NCBI GenBank assembly: GCA_903825315.1
Contig: CAIKAD010000005.1
Location: forward strand, 124,001-188,000
DNA length: 64,000 bases
Direction of reading: 5' to 3'
DNA from: an uncultured Candidatus Peregrinibacteria bacterium
Lineage (GTDB): Bacteria > Patescibacteriota > Gracilibacteria > Peribacterales > Peribacteraceae
Shown here piece after piece: positions 52,000 through 60,328 of this stretch; position 1 is the stretch's first letter; each line of letters begins with the position of its first letter. Under the pieces are notes generated by a model. The model saw only the letters and a program-made list of their open reading frames with translations, had not been told where the DNA came from and did no database searches. The position numbers and the translations under genes were made by a program.

Positions 52000-52084
52000 T
52001 ATTTCGCAGCTTTCGGGTGCCAAAAAATCATTATCATGAGCTATTCACGATACGGCGACTCTTTCGTCATCCATAGAGACCCTC

Positions 52085-52090
52085 CATTCT
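52085..52090 (+). promoter_or_regulatory. -10 element (CATTCT) of the nuclease gene, six bases before ATG
   Basis: TTCGTC, 16-base spacer, CATTCT, ATTCGC, ATG. The elements are weak but the spacing matches the leaderless pattern. Confidence 0.35.
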
Positions 52091-52096
52091 ATTCGC

Positions 52097-52588
52097 ATGC
52101 GTCGCTTCACCATCATTATTCTTCCTCTTATCCTCATAGCCTGTTCTTCACGGATAGGCGATGCGACCGTTGCGCGCGTTGTAGACGGGGACACGCTTGG
52201 CGTGACATTTGCAGACGGAAAGCAGGAGAAGGTCCGCATTGTGGGCATTGATACCCCGGAGACCGTGGACCCGCGGAAGCCCGTCCAGTGCTTTGGCAGG
52301 GAGGCGAGTGACTATATGAAGGTATTGGTGTCTGGAAAGACTGTCATTCTTGAGAAGAAGCCGGACGAGGACCGGGATAAGTATGGCCGCCTGCTCCGGT
52401 ATGTCATGCTGGATGGGCAGGACATTGGAGCGCAGATGATTGGAGAGGGCTATGCGTTCAGTTACAAAGTTTTCCCGCATCCCCGCTTGGCTCAGTATAA
52501 CCAGCTGGAGCGTCAGGCTCGTTCAGAGAGGCGTGGCCTCTGGGGAGACGCGTGTGAGTATGCATCAAAGAAATCTTCCTCGCGCTGA
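52097..52588 (+). CDS. Thermonuclease-family (SNase-like) lipoprotein
   Basis: 163 residues. The lipoprotein signal peptide ends in the lipobox LILIAC, so the mature protein starts at Cys16 and is membrane anchored outside. ARVVDGDTLGV, VRIVGIDTPETVDP (catalytic Arg and Glu region), CFGREASDYMKVLV and DEDRDKYGRLLRYVML (second catalytic Arg) are the staphylococcal nuclease signature in full. Likely degrades external DNA or RNA, a plausible nucleotide source for a CPR cell. Confidence 0.92.
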   Translation: MRRFTIIILPLILIACSSRIGDATVARVVDGDTLGVTFADGKQEKVRIVGIDTPETVDPRKPVQCFGREASDYMKVLVSGKTVILEKKPDEDRDKYGRLLRYVMLDGQDIGAQMIGEGYAFSYKVFPHPRLAQYNQLERQARSERRGLWGDACEYASKKSSSR

Positions 52589-52599
52589 TCATGCCGGCA

Positions 52600-53574
52600 T
52601 TATTCTTCCGAAAAATACTTCTTGCCGAGCTTGAGCGTGATGAACCCGACGATGATGAGACAGGCTCCCGCGGCAATGAGTGCCACAGGCCAGCCCAGGC
52701 TCTCCTGGAAGTATTCGGCGGTGAGCTTGAGAATGTTGATCATCAAAAACAGTGCGCCGAAGACCAGGAAGGAGCGCACGCGTGACCAGAGGCTGAGAAA
52801 GATGGCCCCGAGGGCAAGGCCCGGGGAAAGGGTTTCCCAGAAGAATGATTGGTCCGGCTCCCAGTGTCCTAGCAGGATGGCGGAGAGTAGGAAGGCGAAT
52901 ACACCCGTTCCCTGGAGAAAGCCCGCGAGTGTATAGCGGCCCATCTTTTGTAGCTCATGGCCGATGAGGATGTACGAGAGCCCTGCGATGAGCGTGCGGT
53001 AGAAGGAGAAATTCCACGGCTCGAAGAGCGGGTTTCCCTGTGTGAGCAGGGTGGTGAATGCGTAATAGAGCCACGTGGCGGCGAAGACGGTGAAGAGGAG
53101 GAAAAGGGAGGTGCGGAAGAGGAAGAAAGAGGAGAGGAAGGTGAGCGTAAGGACGCCGGCCACGACGACGTGCGTCATGGGCTCGTTAATGTCGTAGCCT
53201 GCTTCGCGGAAGGTGACGAAGAGGCCGAGCGGGAGCAGTAGGGCGGAGAGGAGAAAGAACGCCTCCGCCAACCGGCCGTATGTCTTATGTTGGAGGAAGG
53301 AAAGGCCGGCAGCGTACGCGGCGATGCCGGAGCCGAGGGTGGCGAGGATCTGCGCGAGCGAGCCGAGTCGTGCCCAGTTTTGCCATACGAGGACCGCCAC
53401 GCCCAGGAACACGATAGCCCCCCCTACCGCAGCGAGCATGTCCGAAAGTCGGAAGTGGAGCAGGTGGTGCTTTTTCCCTGTTCCCTTGTCGTAGGCATGC
53501 AGCACTTCCTGCCGCGAGAGGAGCTTCTTCTCCGCGAGGGCGGTAATGAGCTCCAGGAGCTTTTGCTTGTCCAT
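52600..53574 (-). CDS. Multi-pass membrane protein, DUF2157-like
   Basis: 324 residues. N-terminal cytoplasmic helix pair (MDKQKLLELITALAEKKLLSRQEVLHAYD) followed by about ten membrane helices. The pattern (LSDMLAAVGGAIVFLGVAVLVWQNWARLG) resembles DUF2157 proteins, whose function is unknown. Preceded by a 165-residue gene ending four bases upstream, probably one operon. Confidence 0.78.
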   Translation of the reverse strand: MDKQKLLELITALAEKKLLSRQEVLHAYDKGTGKKHHLLHFRLSDMLAAVGGAIVFLGVAVLVWQNWARLGSLAQILATLGSGIAAYAAGLSFLQHKTYGRLAEAFFLLSALLLPLGLFVTFREAGYDINEPMTHVVVAGVLTLTFLSSFFLFRTSLFLLFTVFAATWLYYAFTTLLTQGNPLFEPWNFSFYRTLIAGLSYILIGHELQKMGRYTLAGFLQGTGVFAFLLSAILLGHWEPDQSFFWETLSPGLALGAIFLSLWSRVRSFLVFGALFLMINILKLTAEYFQESLGWPVALIAAGACLIIVGFITLKLGKKYFSEE

Positions 53575-53578
53575 AGGG

Positions 53579-54076
53579 TTATGAGGGAAGAATCCAGCCT
53601 AAGAACTGGTATCCGCCGTAGTAGTACCGCCCTTCCGTTTTGAGGGGCAGACGCTTGCTCACACCGTGGCCGCGGATGTAGTACGAGCCGGGATAGTGCG
53701 ATCCACCGAAGAAAAGGAAGTCGCCTGACTGACCCTGCACCACCTCGAAGCCATCCGGAGAGATCTGGACCGGGTCGAGTTTGAGTTTCTGCGCTTCCTC
53801 GAAGGTGACTGCCCGGCTCGTATTGGTCGTGATGTCGTGCAAGTAGAGCGTGGGTTCGCTGCCGGTGTCACCGGGGGTGCGTGCCTTCTTCTTTGTCAGC
53901 TGTCCTTTTTCCACCGAATATTCCCAGTTGCTGGAGTAATCGCTGGTGGTGAGGTAGAGGAAGCCGTACTGCGGCTGCACCAACATTCCCGGGATGATGA
54001 TGCTTGCCGCCACCAGCAAAACCATAAGCACCGGGATGGCAATACCGATGAGGAGCGGCAGGTGCTTGCGCAGCAT
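53579..54076 (-). CDS. Hypothetical membrane-anchored protein (165 aa)
   Basis: One N-terminal membrane helix (about 8-31: LLIGIAIPVLMVLLVAASIIIPG) and an extracytoplasmic beta-rich domain (YGFLYLTTSDYSSNWEYSVEKG, TLYLHDITTNTSRAVTFEEAQKL, GDFLFFGGSHYPGSYYIRG). It is the first gene of a two-gene operon with the DUF2157-like gene. Function unknown. Confidence 0.75.
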   Translation of the reverse strand: MLRKHLPLLIGIAIPVLMVLLVAASIIIPGMLVQPQYGFLYLTTSDYSSNWEYSVEKGQLTKKKARTPGDTGSEPTLYLHDITTNTSRAVTFEEAQKLKLDPVQISPDGFEVVQGQSGDFLFFGGSHYPGSYYIRGHGVSKRLPLKTEGRYYYGGYQFLGWILPS

Positions 54077-54204
54077 GGTGCCAGCGTAAACCCCGCCTAC
54101 GGCCTTGGGAAGGGCGGCCCATGTGGGAAAAGATAGTCTTCCTGGGGCAAAAGGGAGCAGTGGGCAGGAAAGCCCTGGACGGTTACACTACATATGCCCC
54201 CTGT

Positions 54205-54290
54205 GCCGAGGTGGCGAAATGGCAGACGCGCCAGCCTTAGGAGCTGGTGGGAGCAATCCCTTAGAGGTTCGAGTCCTCTCCTCGGCACCA
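54205..54290 (+). tRNA. tRNA-Leu (anticodon TAG)
   Basis: Class II tRNA. Acceptor GCCGAGG / CCTCGGC, anticodon stem CCAGC/GCTGG around CTTAGGA (anticodon TAG), a long variable arm (TGGGAGCAATCCCT), T arm AGAGGTTCGAGTCCTCT, encoded CCA at 54288-54290. Confidence 0.96.
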
Positions 54291-54467
54291 CGTAAAAGCG
54301 TGAGCGCTCTACGTGGCAGAGAAGCGAGCAGAGATTTTAAGTGGGACGTGGCCGCTCAGCAGCTTTACGACCCTGCGCTGCATAGTCTTGCGACAGAGGG
54401 ACGAGAAAGGGTCCTCTCTCTGACCAACCATTGACAACTATTCTAATCAGCTGTCAGTATCCTATAG

Positions 54468-55643
54468 ATGAAGCAGGGCCAAATACTAACGGCTTTAGCA
54501 GTTATAGGTATGGTTGTTACTTCTTGTAGTTCAAGAGTCGTTTCCACAGAAACGCCAACTATCACATCGAATGCAGTGAGTAGCTCTCTCTCAAGTTCTT
54601 CAGTGCAGTCATCTTCTCCTGCAAAATCGAGTACTCCTCTGAGCACCCTGGAATTGTCGCTTTGGAAAAACGGTAAGGTGGATAGCATTGAGAGAATACA
54701 GGTGGATGGTCGTGCAGACTGGAAAGTTGCCATAGGGCCGGATGGGCAACGGTATGTCGCACTGTCCACGAAAGTCTTGCGGTTGAATGGATCAGGGAAA
54801 GAGCCAACAGTCATTTACAGCGACGATGCCTTGCGCCGTACAAGCGGTATCGTGCAAATCACCCCATCACTTAACAAGAAGCTGCTCTATATTCTTCAAT
54901 CGTATGCAGATCCGATGACTGAGGGGCTGGGAGAACAAGCTCTGGTTGAGCTCAATCTCGATACACTCGAAACTCGCATCATCGATCGTGCAGAACCCGG
55001 CATTTATACAAAAATCGATTTCATCGCGAATGTTCGCCGCGGAGATGTTCTCTATTGTCATTGTGGGGGCGAAGGAGGTGGTGCATGGGGCAAATATTAC
55101 TTGCTTGGTCCGGATGGCTCGCGTGAGGAGGTCGTTTCCTATGGTCCTGGCCCCAAAGGTGTCGGCACGTTTGAATATGTCGTTCCCCTTGGATATGTGC
55201 AGCAAGCAGACAGTATTCTCTTTGGAGAACGCATGAATAAAACTGCCTCTTCCCCCTTGTTTCTGTACAACATTCATCTGCGGGAACGCACACTTCTTCG
55301 CGGGGTACCTGCTGATTTCTATCCATGGGGTGATGGGGCTGTGCTGAGCTCTGATGGGACACGTCTTGCCCTTCTTACAGAGCAATCCCATCTTCTACTT
55401 TCGGTGCCATCCGGAGAAATCATCAGAAAGCGGATCCTGAAAGAGCCATTGCAAGTCTATATACAAGGCTTCATTTCCGACAACGACTTATGGGGCTACG
55501 GCCATCAAGGGTTCGTCACGCTGAATTTTGACGGCCCGTCGCCTCTCATCACCCCTTTTGCCCCACTCATTGAGGGGGGACTTGGTGGAGGTATTCCTGG
55601 CTCGGATGGCTCTGTTCTTATATTTCGCTTACTAGCAAACTGA
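54468..55643 (+). CDS. Hypothetical lipoprotein with propeller-like repeats
   Basis: 391 residues. Lipobox VVTSC, then a Ser-rich spacer (SSSLSSSSVQSSSPAKSS) that places the domain away from the membrane. The body has strand-rich segments (KVAIGPDGQRYVALSTKVLRLNG, KKLLYILQSYADPM, GDVLYCHCGGEGGGAWGKYYLLGPDGSREE, GAVLSSDGTRLALLTEQSHLL) that look like beta-propeller blades. Function unknown. TTGACA is present at 54431-54436. The word GTATCCTATAGA just before the ATG also occurs at 48605 upstream of mfd. Confidence 0.75.
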   Translation: MKQGQILTALAVIGMVVTSCSSRVVSTETPTITSNAVSSSLSSSSVQSSSPAKSSTPLSTLELSLWKNGKVDSIERIQVDGRADWKVAIGPDGQRYVALSTKVLRLNGSGKEPTVIYSDDALRRTSGIVQITPSLNKKLLYILQSYADPMTEGLGEQALVELNLDTLETRIIDRAEPGIYTKIDFIANVRRGDVLYCHCGGEGGGAWGKYYLLGPDGSREEVVSYGPGPKGVGTFEYVVPLGYVQQADSILFGERMNKTASSPLFLYNIHLRERTLLRGVPADFYPWGDGAVLSSDGTRLALLTEQSHLLLSVPSGEIIRKRILKEPLQVYIQGFISDNDLWGYGHQGFVTLNFDGPSPLITPFAPLIEGGLGGGIPGSDGSVLIFRLLAN

Positions 55644-55827
55644 TAATCCTCTAAGACGAAGATGCGAGATGAATTTGAATGAGCTAAGTTCTCACGTCGT
55701 CCAAAAACCGTGCACCAAAGTTGCAAGACAGATGAATACTGCTTCTCTGCTTCCTTACAATCATCATTTCAGTTACAGCTTCTCTACCTGCACACACTCC
55801 TAGAACGGTTCATCCATAAGAACGGGA
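55644..55827. other. Spacer with no supported gene
   Basis: Low-complexity-free sequence between the lipoprotein and the decayed minus-strand locus. Short frames exist but none has a promoter, domain or codon pattern that persuades me. Confidence 0.3.
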
Positions 55828-56209
55828 TCAAGGCTGCGGCTCGCTCTTCCTTGGAGTTTCATCTATTCTACGATGCAAATCATCGCGCGTCTCTTCTACT
55901 GCACGTGGTACGGGGTCTACCGGCATCGTCAAATTATCCAAGATTGTGAACTGTGTGTCCTTCACGCCCTTGGACCGCAATTGGGTCAGATCACAGCAGT
56001 CCAATTTTACTACCACAGTAAGCATTTATAATTCCCTCGGCTTCAATGACCAACAGATAAGTTGTTGGAACCCCCTCATCACCAAAGTTGATAACGCCTG
56101 CGTGATTGCCTATATCGAGAGATGGCATTACTTCGCATAGGACGATACGGGACTCTCGATCGCCCCGCTTGAACTTGACTGAAAATACGAATATTGTAGC
56201 TTTTGACAA
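55828..56209 (-). pseudogene. Possible frameshifted minus-strand gene
   Basis: Two minus-strand frames follow one another: FVFSVKFKRGDRESRIVLCE...GDEGVPTTYLLVIEAEGII, then, one frame over, VVVKLDCCDLTQLRSKG...FTILDNLTMPVDPVPRAV. They overlap near 56000 and together read like one 120-130-residue protein broken by a single indel. I do not recognise the family. VDPVPRAV recalls the end of retropepsin-like proteins, but the catalytic Asp-Thr-Gly is absent. Confidence 0.3.
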
Positions 56210-56262
56210 GCTGTCGGCACCCCGCTGATTGCGTCGGGTTGTTCAAGTGAGGAGGCATTGTC

Positions 56263-56583
56263 ATGGTCGAACGGTTCTTTGAAAAGCCGAGACGGGAAGT
56301 GGACACATTAGAAGAGGCTATCCACCACGACCTGCAGGCGCTGCTGGCCGAGGACTTTGCGGACTTCACCGACCTCGTAAAAGCTGTGCGCAAGCAGAGC
56401 AACCTGTGGCTTGGTGGCGGCTGGTTCTACGGTCCCCTGCGGCACAAGATGGTGCGCTATCTCTCCCAGGAGGACGGCTACGAGGTCATTCCCGAGGTCG
56501 CTGAGGTCATCCGCAAGTACGTGGTCGGCGAAGGCCTCGCCCTTTGGATCAAGCCCTTCGAGAAGGGGCAGAGGGCCGAGTAG
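56263..56583 (+). CDS. Hypothetical protein (106 aa) with a canonical Shine-Dalgarno site
   Basis: A compact soluble protein (EEAIHHDLQALLAEDFADFTDLVKAVRKQ, WLGGGWFYGPLRHKMVRYL, GEGLALWIKPFEKGQ) with no recognised domain. GAGGAGG lies seven bases before the ATG, the only convincing Shine-Dalgarno in the window, and a textbook terminator follows. Both features differ from the neighbours and suggest recent acquisition. TTGACA (56203-56208) could be its -35. Confidence 0.7.
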   Translation: MVERFFEKPRREVDTLEEAIHHDLQALLAEDFADFTDLVKAVRKQSNLWLGGGWFYGPLRHKMVRYLSQEDGYEVIPEVAEVIRKYVVGEGLALWIKPFEKGQRAE

Positions 56584-56612
56584 CCCCCATCCCGTCCGGC
56601 AAGAACAACTTA

Positions 56613-56638
56613 GGGGGCGTCACTACGACGCCCCCTCT
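56613..56638 (+). terminator. Rho-independent terminator after the 56263 gene
   Basis: GGGGGCGTC-ACTAC-GACGCCCCC (9 bp, perfect) then TCTTC. Confidence 0.8.
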
Positions 56639-56709
56639 TCATAGGATATGTACTTTTTGCATGAGCAGCACAACCGGATTGCCTTCCGATGGAGCGCCGG
56701 GGCGGACGA

Positions 56710-57612
56710 TCATTTCTTTTCATCCATTTCCTTTTCGATCTGCGCCTTCTCCTGCCTGAGCTGCAGGTCGATGTCCGATTTGCGCTGTGCGGCCGTATGC
56801 TCCGCGTCCGCTTTTTTCCGCTGTGCTTCTCCCTCGGCGGCTTTTTTGCGTGAGAGTTCCTCCGCTTCCGTCATCCCCCGTTCCTCGTTGGCTTTCCGTT
56901 CCGCTGCGATGGATTTCTTCCGCTCCTGCTGCAGTGCCGCCGCTTTGAGCTCTGCGGCGGCGGGTGAATTCCCCTGGAGCTCCGCCTGCTGGACTTGCCG
57001 CCGCCTCTCATCTGCAAGCTTTGCCTTAACCTGCATTTCATGCCTGTGGATATCCTCACGCTTCCCCCGCTCCTCTTGTCCGATGCTCTCGTGCTTGGAT
57101 GCAAGTTCCCGGTCCACCTCCTCCTTTGCCAGGCGCTCCTCTCGTACTGCCTGGTGCTTAGCTTCGGTCGCCCGACGCTCTGCATCGAGCAGGCGCTGCT
57201 CGCGTTCCTGTTTCCATTGCAGTTCCAGTTTTTCCTTCTCCGCTTTCTCCATAGCCGCATCGTGCAGGGAATCAAAATATTCTTTCCGTTTTTCGTCATA
57301 GGCTTCCTTCTTCTCTCTCTGCCCGGCCTCGTGCTCCGCTTCGGCTGCCTTCTTCAGCTTTTCCGCGGCAACGGCATCTTTCCGCTCCCTTTCTCCCTTC
57401 TTCCATTTCTCTTTCTCCGCGCGGCTCTGACGTTCCTGTTCCTCGGCTTCCCGGATACCTGCCTTTCCCCGCTCGGCAAAAGCTGCCAGCTCCCCATGTC
57501 GCTCTTCCCGTTTAGCCGCGCGCCTTGTTTCATCCTCCTGCACTCGCCTGAGGCTTTCTTCCTGGAACTTCAGAAGCTCCTTCTTGGGGTCCGGGGGCGA
57601 GGGGTTAGGCAT
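56710..57612 (-). CDS. Long charged helical protein (probable single alpha-helix or coiled coil)
   Basis: 300 residues composed mainly of Glu, Lys, Arg, Ala and Gln (EERHGELAAFAERGKAGIRE, KKAAEAEHEAGQREKKEAYD, KHQAVREERLAKEEVDREL). No signal peptide, membrane helix or globular domain. The i to i+4 charge pattern favours a stable single helix or extended coiled coil, perhaps a spacer or scaffold. Located 30 bases after aspS on the same strand and possibly read through from it, though no functional link is implied. Confidence 0.72.
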   Translation of the reverse strand: MPNPSPPDPKKELLKFQEESLRRVQEDETRRAAKREERHGELAAFAERGKAGIREAEEQERQSRAEKEKWKKGERERKDAVAAEKLKKAAEAEHEAGQREKKEAYDEKRKEYFDSLHDAAMEKAEKEKLELQWKQEREQRLLDAERRATEAKHQAVREERLAKEEVDRELASKHESIGQEERGKREDIHRHEMQVKAKLADERRRQVQQAELQGNSPAAAELKAAALQQERKKSIAAERKANEERGMTEAEELSRKKAAEGEAQRKKADAEHTAAQRKSDIDLQLRQEKAQIEKEMDEKK

Positions 57613-57642
57613 GATTCGACCCGATGATACTACGAGCTCACA

Positions 57643-59415
57643 TCATTTGACGATCTTGATGCCGAGCTCCTTGAGCTGCTTTTCCAGTACCGGCGACGGG
57701 GCTCCCATCATGGCGTCCTGGGCCTTGCCGTTCTTGGGGAAGGCGTAGATGTCGCGGATGGAGGGGCATTCCCAGAGCACCATCATGAGACGGTCGATGC
57801 CGGGGGCGATGCCGCCGTGGGGCGGTGCGCCGAACTGGAACGCGCGGATCATGCCGCCGAACCTCTTATCCACTTCCTCATGCGGGTACCCGGCGATTGC
57901 GAACGCCTTGTACATGATGTCCGGACGATGGTTGCGGATGGCACCCGAGCTGATCTCGAATCCGTTGCACACCAGGTCGTACTGGTAAGCGAGAATGTCC
58001 CGAGGGTCCTTGGATTCCAGTGCCTCCATCCCTCCCTGTGGCATGGAGAACGGGTTGTGGGAGAAGTCGATCTTGTTCTCCTCCTCGTTCCACTCGTACA
58101 TCGGGAAGTCCTTTACCCACACCCAGGCAGCCTTCTTGCCATCGGCGAGCTTGAGCTTTTTTGCTGCTTCGATGCGCACCTGCCCCAACACCTTGCAAGC
58201 TTCGAGCCACTTGTCCGCCGCAAAGAATACGGCGTCCCCGTTCTCCGCGCCTGTTTCCTTTATGATCGTCTTCGCCAGGTCTTCGCCGAGGAACTTGATA
58301 ATCGGCGACGAGAGTTCCCCGCCTTTTACGAGAATGTACGCCAGTCCTTTGGCGCCGTAGATCTTGGCGACTTCGGTAAGCTCGTCAATTTCCTTGCGCG
58401 TAAAGGCGCCGCCGCCCGGCACCCGGAGCGTTTCAACGACTCCGCCCTTCTGCACCGCGTCGGCGAAGACGGAAAAGCCGGAACCTTTCACGAGCTCCGT
58501 AATTTCCTTAAGCTCCAGTCCGTAGCGGATGTCCGGCTTGTCCGAACCGAAGCGCGTAAGCGCCTCTTTCCAGGTGAGTTGCGGAAAGGGCCGGGAAACC
58601 ACCTCCTTGTCGCTGAACGTTTCTGTCAATTCCACCATGAGCGGTTCGACAGTGCCGAAGATATCTTCCTGCGTCACAAAGCTCATCTCCAGATCCAGCT
58701 GGTAGAACTCGCCGGGGTGGCGGTCTGCGCGCGGATCCTCGTCGCGGAAGCACGGGGCGATCTGGAAGTAGCGGTCCAGTCCCGCCACCATCAGGAGCTG
58801 CTTGAACTGCTGTGGCGCCTGCGGCAACGCGTAGAACATTCCCGGGTGGATGCGGCTTGGTACCAGGTAATCGCGCGCGCCCTCCGGCGAGGAGTTGGCG
58901 AGGATGGGAGTCTGCACTTCGGTAAATCCCCTGCCGTGCATGTACGTGCGGATGTGCGCAATGAACGCGTCGCGCTTCTGCATCATTTCCTGCAGCGACG
59001 GTCGGCGGAGATCGAGGAAGCGGTACTGGAGACGCAGATCTTCATTCACCGCGCTGGCGGCGGTGTCCGGCTGGTCAATTTCGAACGGTGGCGTCTTGGA
59101 TTCGCTGAGGACGGTCACCTGGGAAACGAGCACTTCGATTTCGCCGGTGGGGTAGTCCTTCCGCTCTGCACCCGCGATGCGCTTGCTCACCGTTCCGTCG
59201 ATCTTCAAGACCCACTCGGAGCGGAACTTTTCGGCGATGGCGAAGGTATCCTTATTCTCAGGATTGAACACAACCTGCGTGAGGCCGTAGCGATCGCGGA
59301 GATCCACAAAGATCAGTCCTCCGTGGTCGCGGCGGCGGTGGACCCAGCCGCAGAGAGTAACTTTTTTACCTTCTTCGGAGAGGCGGAGTTCTCCGCATGT
59401 GTGAGAGCGCAACAT
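57643..59415 (-). CDS. aspS: Aspartyl-tRNA synthetase (bacterial type, probably non-discriminating)
   Basis: 590 residues. Anticodon-binding OB fold (GWVHRRRDHGGLIFVDLRDRYGL), class II core with motif 2 (FRDEDPRADRHPGEFYQLDLEMSF), a bacterial GAD insertion (about 290-420), and motif 3 (GGIAPGIDRLMMVL). The RRRDHGG sequence has His where tRNA-Asp-specific enzymes usually have Leu; this His is associated with non-discriminating AspRS, which also charges tRNA-Asn and depends on GatCAB. TATACT lies six bases before the ATG (leaderless). Confidence 0.95.
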   Translation of the reverse strand: MLRSHTCGELRLSEEGKKVTLCGWVHRRRDHGGLIFVDLRDRYGLTQVVFNPENKDTFAIAEKFRSEWVLKIDGTVSKRIAGAERKDYPTGEIEVLVSQVTVLSESKTPPFEIDQPDTAASAVNEDLRLQYRFLDLRRPSLQEMMQKRDAFIAHIRTYMHGRGFTEVQTPILANSSPEGARDYLVPSRIHPGMFYALPQAPQQFKQLLMVAGLDRYFQIAPCFRDEDPRADRHPGEFYQLDLEMSFVTQEDIFGTVEPLMVELTETFSDKEVVSRPFPQLTWKEALTRFGSDKPDIRYGLELKEITELVKGSGFSVFADAVQKGGVVETLRVPGGGAFTRKEIDELTEVAKIYGAKGLAYILVKGGELSSPIIKFLGEDLAKTIIKETGAENGDAVFFAADKWLEACKVLGQVRIEAAKKLKLADGKKAAWVWVKDFPMYEWNEEENKIDFSHNPFSMPQGGMEALESKDPRDILAYQYDLVCNGFEISSGAIRNHRPDIMYKAFAIAGYPHEEVDKRFGGMIRAFQFGAPPHGGIAPGIDRLMMVLWECPSIRDIYAFPKNGKAQDAMMGAPSPVLEKQLKELGIKIVK

Positions 59416-59421
59416 GACCAG

Positions 59422-59427
59422 AGTATA
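59422..59427 (-). promoter_or_regulatory. -10 element (TATACT) of aspS, six bases before ATG
   Basis: On the minus strand TATACT, CTGGTC, ATG. The -35 is weak. Confidence 0.5.
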
Positions 59428-59431
59428 GGGT

Positions 59432-59510
59432 CAATGTTGCAGAAGAAACAGAGGAAACAGAGGATGCAGAAGAATCAGAAGAATGGTAAACGCCCTGTCC
59501 GGCAGCAGTA
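59432..59510. repeat. Phrase-like repeat GAAACAGAGGAAACAGAGG
   Basis: Degenerate words (GCAGAAGAAACAGAGGAAAC, GATGCAGAAGAATCAGAAG) in the spacer between nrdR and aspS, similar to 31620-31765. Confidence 0.6.
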
Positions 59511-59550
59511 AGAAATTCATTCCTCTGGCACCTTTAAATCTTCTACATGT

Positions 59551-59997
59551 TCACTTAAACAGCTTCCCCAGCTCCTCTTTAAACTCTTCCACATCTTTGA
59601 ACTCCCGGTGCACGGAGGCGAAACGTATATACGCCACGTGATCTACCTTTCTCAGTTCGCGCATCACGTCCATGCCAACGGTGGAGGAGGCTACCTCCTT
59701 TTTATTGGCTGCCCATTTTTCTTCCAACTTGCCAAGAATCTTGTCGATCTGGTCCTGCGTGATGGGTCGCTTTGTGCAGGCGAGCCACACTCCCCTTTCA
59801 ATCTTGGATCGTGAATACGGCTCCCGGGTCCCGTCGCGCTTGACCACGATCAGGTTTGAGAGCTCCTGACGTTCAAACGTGGTGAACCGGTGGCCGCACT
59901 TGGGGCATTCGCGCCTGCGCCGCACCGCGCGCCCGTCCTCCGCGAGGCGGGAATCGACTACATTCGTATCCGGATCTTTACAGTGCGGGCAGTGCAT
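59551..59997 (-). CDS. nrdR: Transcriptional repressor NrdR
   Basis: 148 residues. N-terminal zinc ribbon MHCPHC...RRRRECPKCGHRFTTFE (two CxxC pairs) and an ATP-cone (VVKRDGTREPYSRSKIERGV, YIRFASVHREFKDVEEF). It senses (d)ATP and represses ribonucleotide reductase genes through NrdR boxes. No nrd genes are in the window. TATACT (60007-60012, minus strand) lies nine bases before the ATG. Confidence 0.95.
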   Translation of the reverse strand: MHCPHCKDPDTNVVDSRLAEDGRAVRRRRECPKCGHRFTTFERQELSNLIVVKRDGTREPYSRSKIERGVWLACTKRPITQDQIDKILGKLEEKWAANKKEVASSTVGMDVMRELRKVDHVAYIRFASVHREFKDVEEFKEELGKLFK

Positions 59998-60054
59998 AGG
60001 GAAGTGAGTATAGAGTGTCTCCTTGCCATTTGGATATCAATAGCTTCGACGAAC

Positions 60055-60140
60055 AAAATGACCAAATTCCAAGTGCTAATGGCCAATCGGATAGGTCGAG
60101 ATTTCGTCTTTGCTCATTGGAAAATTGATCATTGGCCATT
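60055..60140. repeat. ATTGGCCATT inverted phrase repeat upstream of the serA leader
   Basis: AATGGCCAAT (about 60078-60087) and ATTGGCCATT (about 60131-60140) are perfect reverse complements within degenerate CCAATGACC-type words. Confidence 0.55.
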
Positions 60141-60146
60141 CGTTCG

Positions 60147-60174
60147 TTGACTCTTTTTCATGTTCCTCTACTCT
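60147..60174 (+). promoter_or_regulatory. serA leader promoter
   Basis: TTGACT (60147-60152), 16-base spacer, TACTCT (60169-60174). The predicted transcript start coincides with the leader peptide's GTG at 60182. Confidence 0.65.
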
Positions 60175-60181
60175 TCGAAAA

Positions 60182-60253
60182 GTGACCTGCCAGCGTTCTT
60201 CCTCCTCGTGCTCCTGCTCCTCTTCCTCTCGGAAGGGGTGCGTTGGCGCGTAG
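60182..60253 (+). CDS. Ser/Cys-rich leader peptide of serA (23 codons)
   Basis: GTG start seven bases after the -10, no ribosome binding site, TAG stop at 60251-60253. The peptide has MTCQR, a run of four Ser, then Cys-Ser-Cys, a run of four Ser, and RKGCVGA: nine Ser and four Cys among 23 residues. Too short for routine gene finders. Placement before a terminator and the serine biosynthesis gene fits a leader peptide that senses charged tRNA-Ser (and perhaps tRNA-Cys). The overlapping longer frame starting at 60160 is Leu-rich and is considered a shadow. Confidence 0.65.
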   Translation: MTCQRSSSSCSCSSSSRKGCVGA

Positions 60254-60279
60254 AAAAGAAGAAACGCCGACCCGCGCCC
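60235..60279 (+). promoter_or_regulatory. Antiterminator hairpin of the serA leader
   Basis: GGGGUGC + GUUGGCG (60235-60248) pairs with CGCCGAC and, after a 2-base bulge, GCGCCCC (60264-60279): about 14 bp with G-U pairs. The loop contains the leader peptide stop. Its 3' strand overlaps the 5' strand of the terminator, so the two folds exclude each other. Confidence 0.6.
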
Positions 60280-60303
60280 CCTCCCAGAAGCGGGGTTCTT
60301 TTT
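60268..60303 (+). terminator. Attenuator terminator of serA
   Basis: GACCCGC (60268-60274) pairs with GCGGGGTT (60289-60296, one bulged G), followed by CTTTTTT (60297-60303). It is located 25 bases before the serA ATG. Confidence 0.65.
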
Positions 60304-60328
60304 TATCTCCTCATTTCCACCCTTCCCT

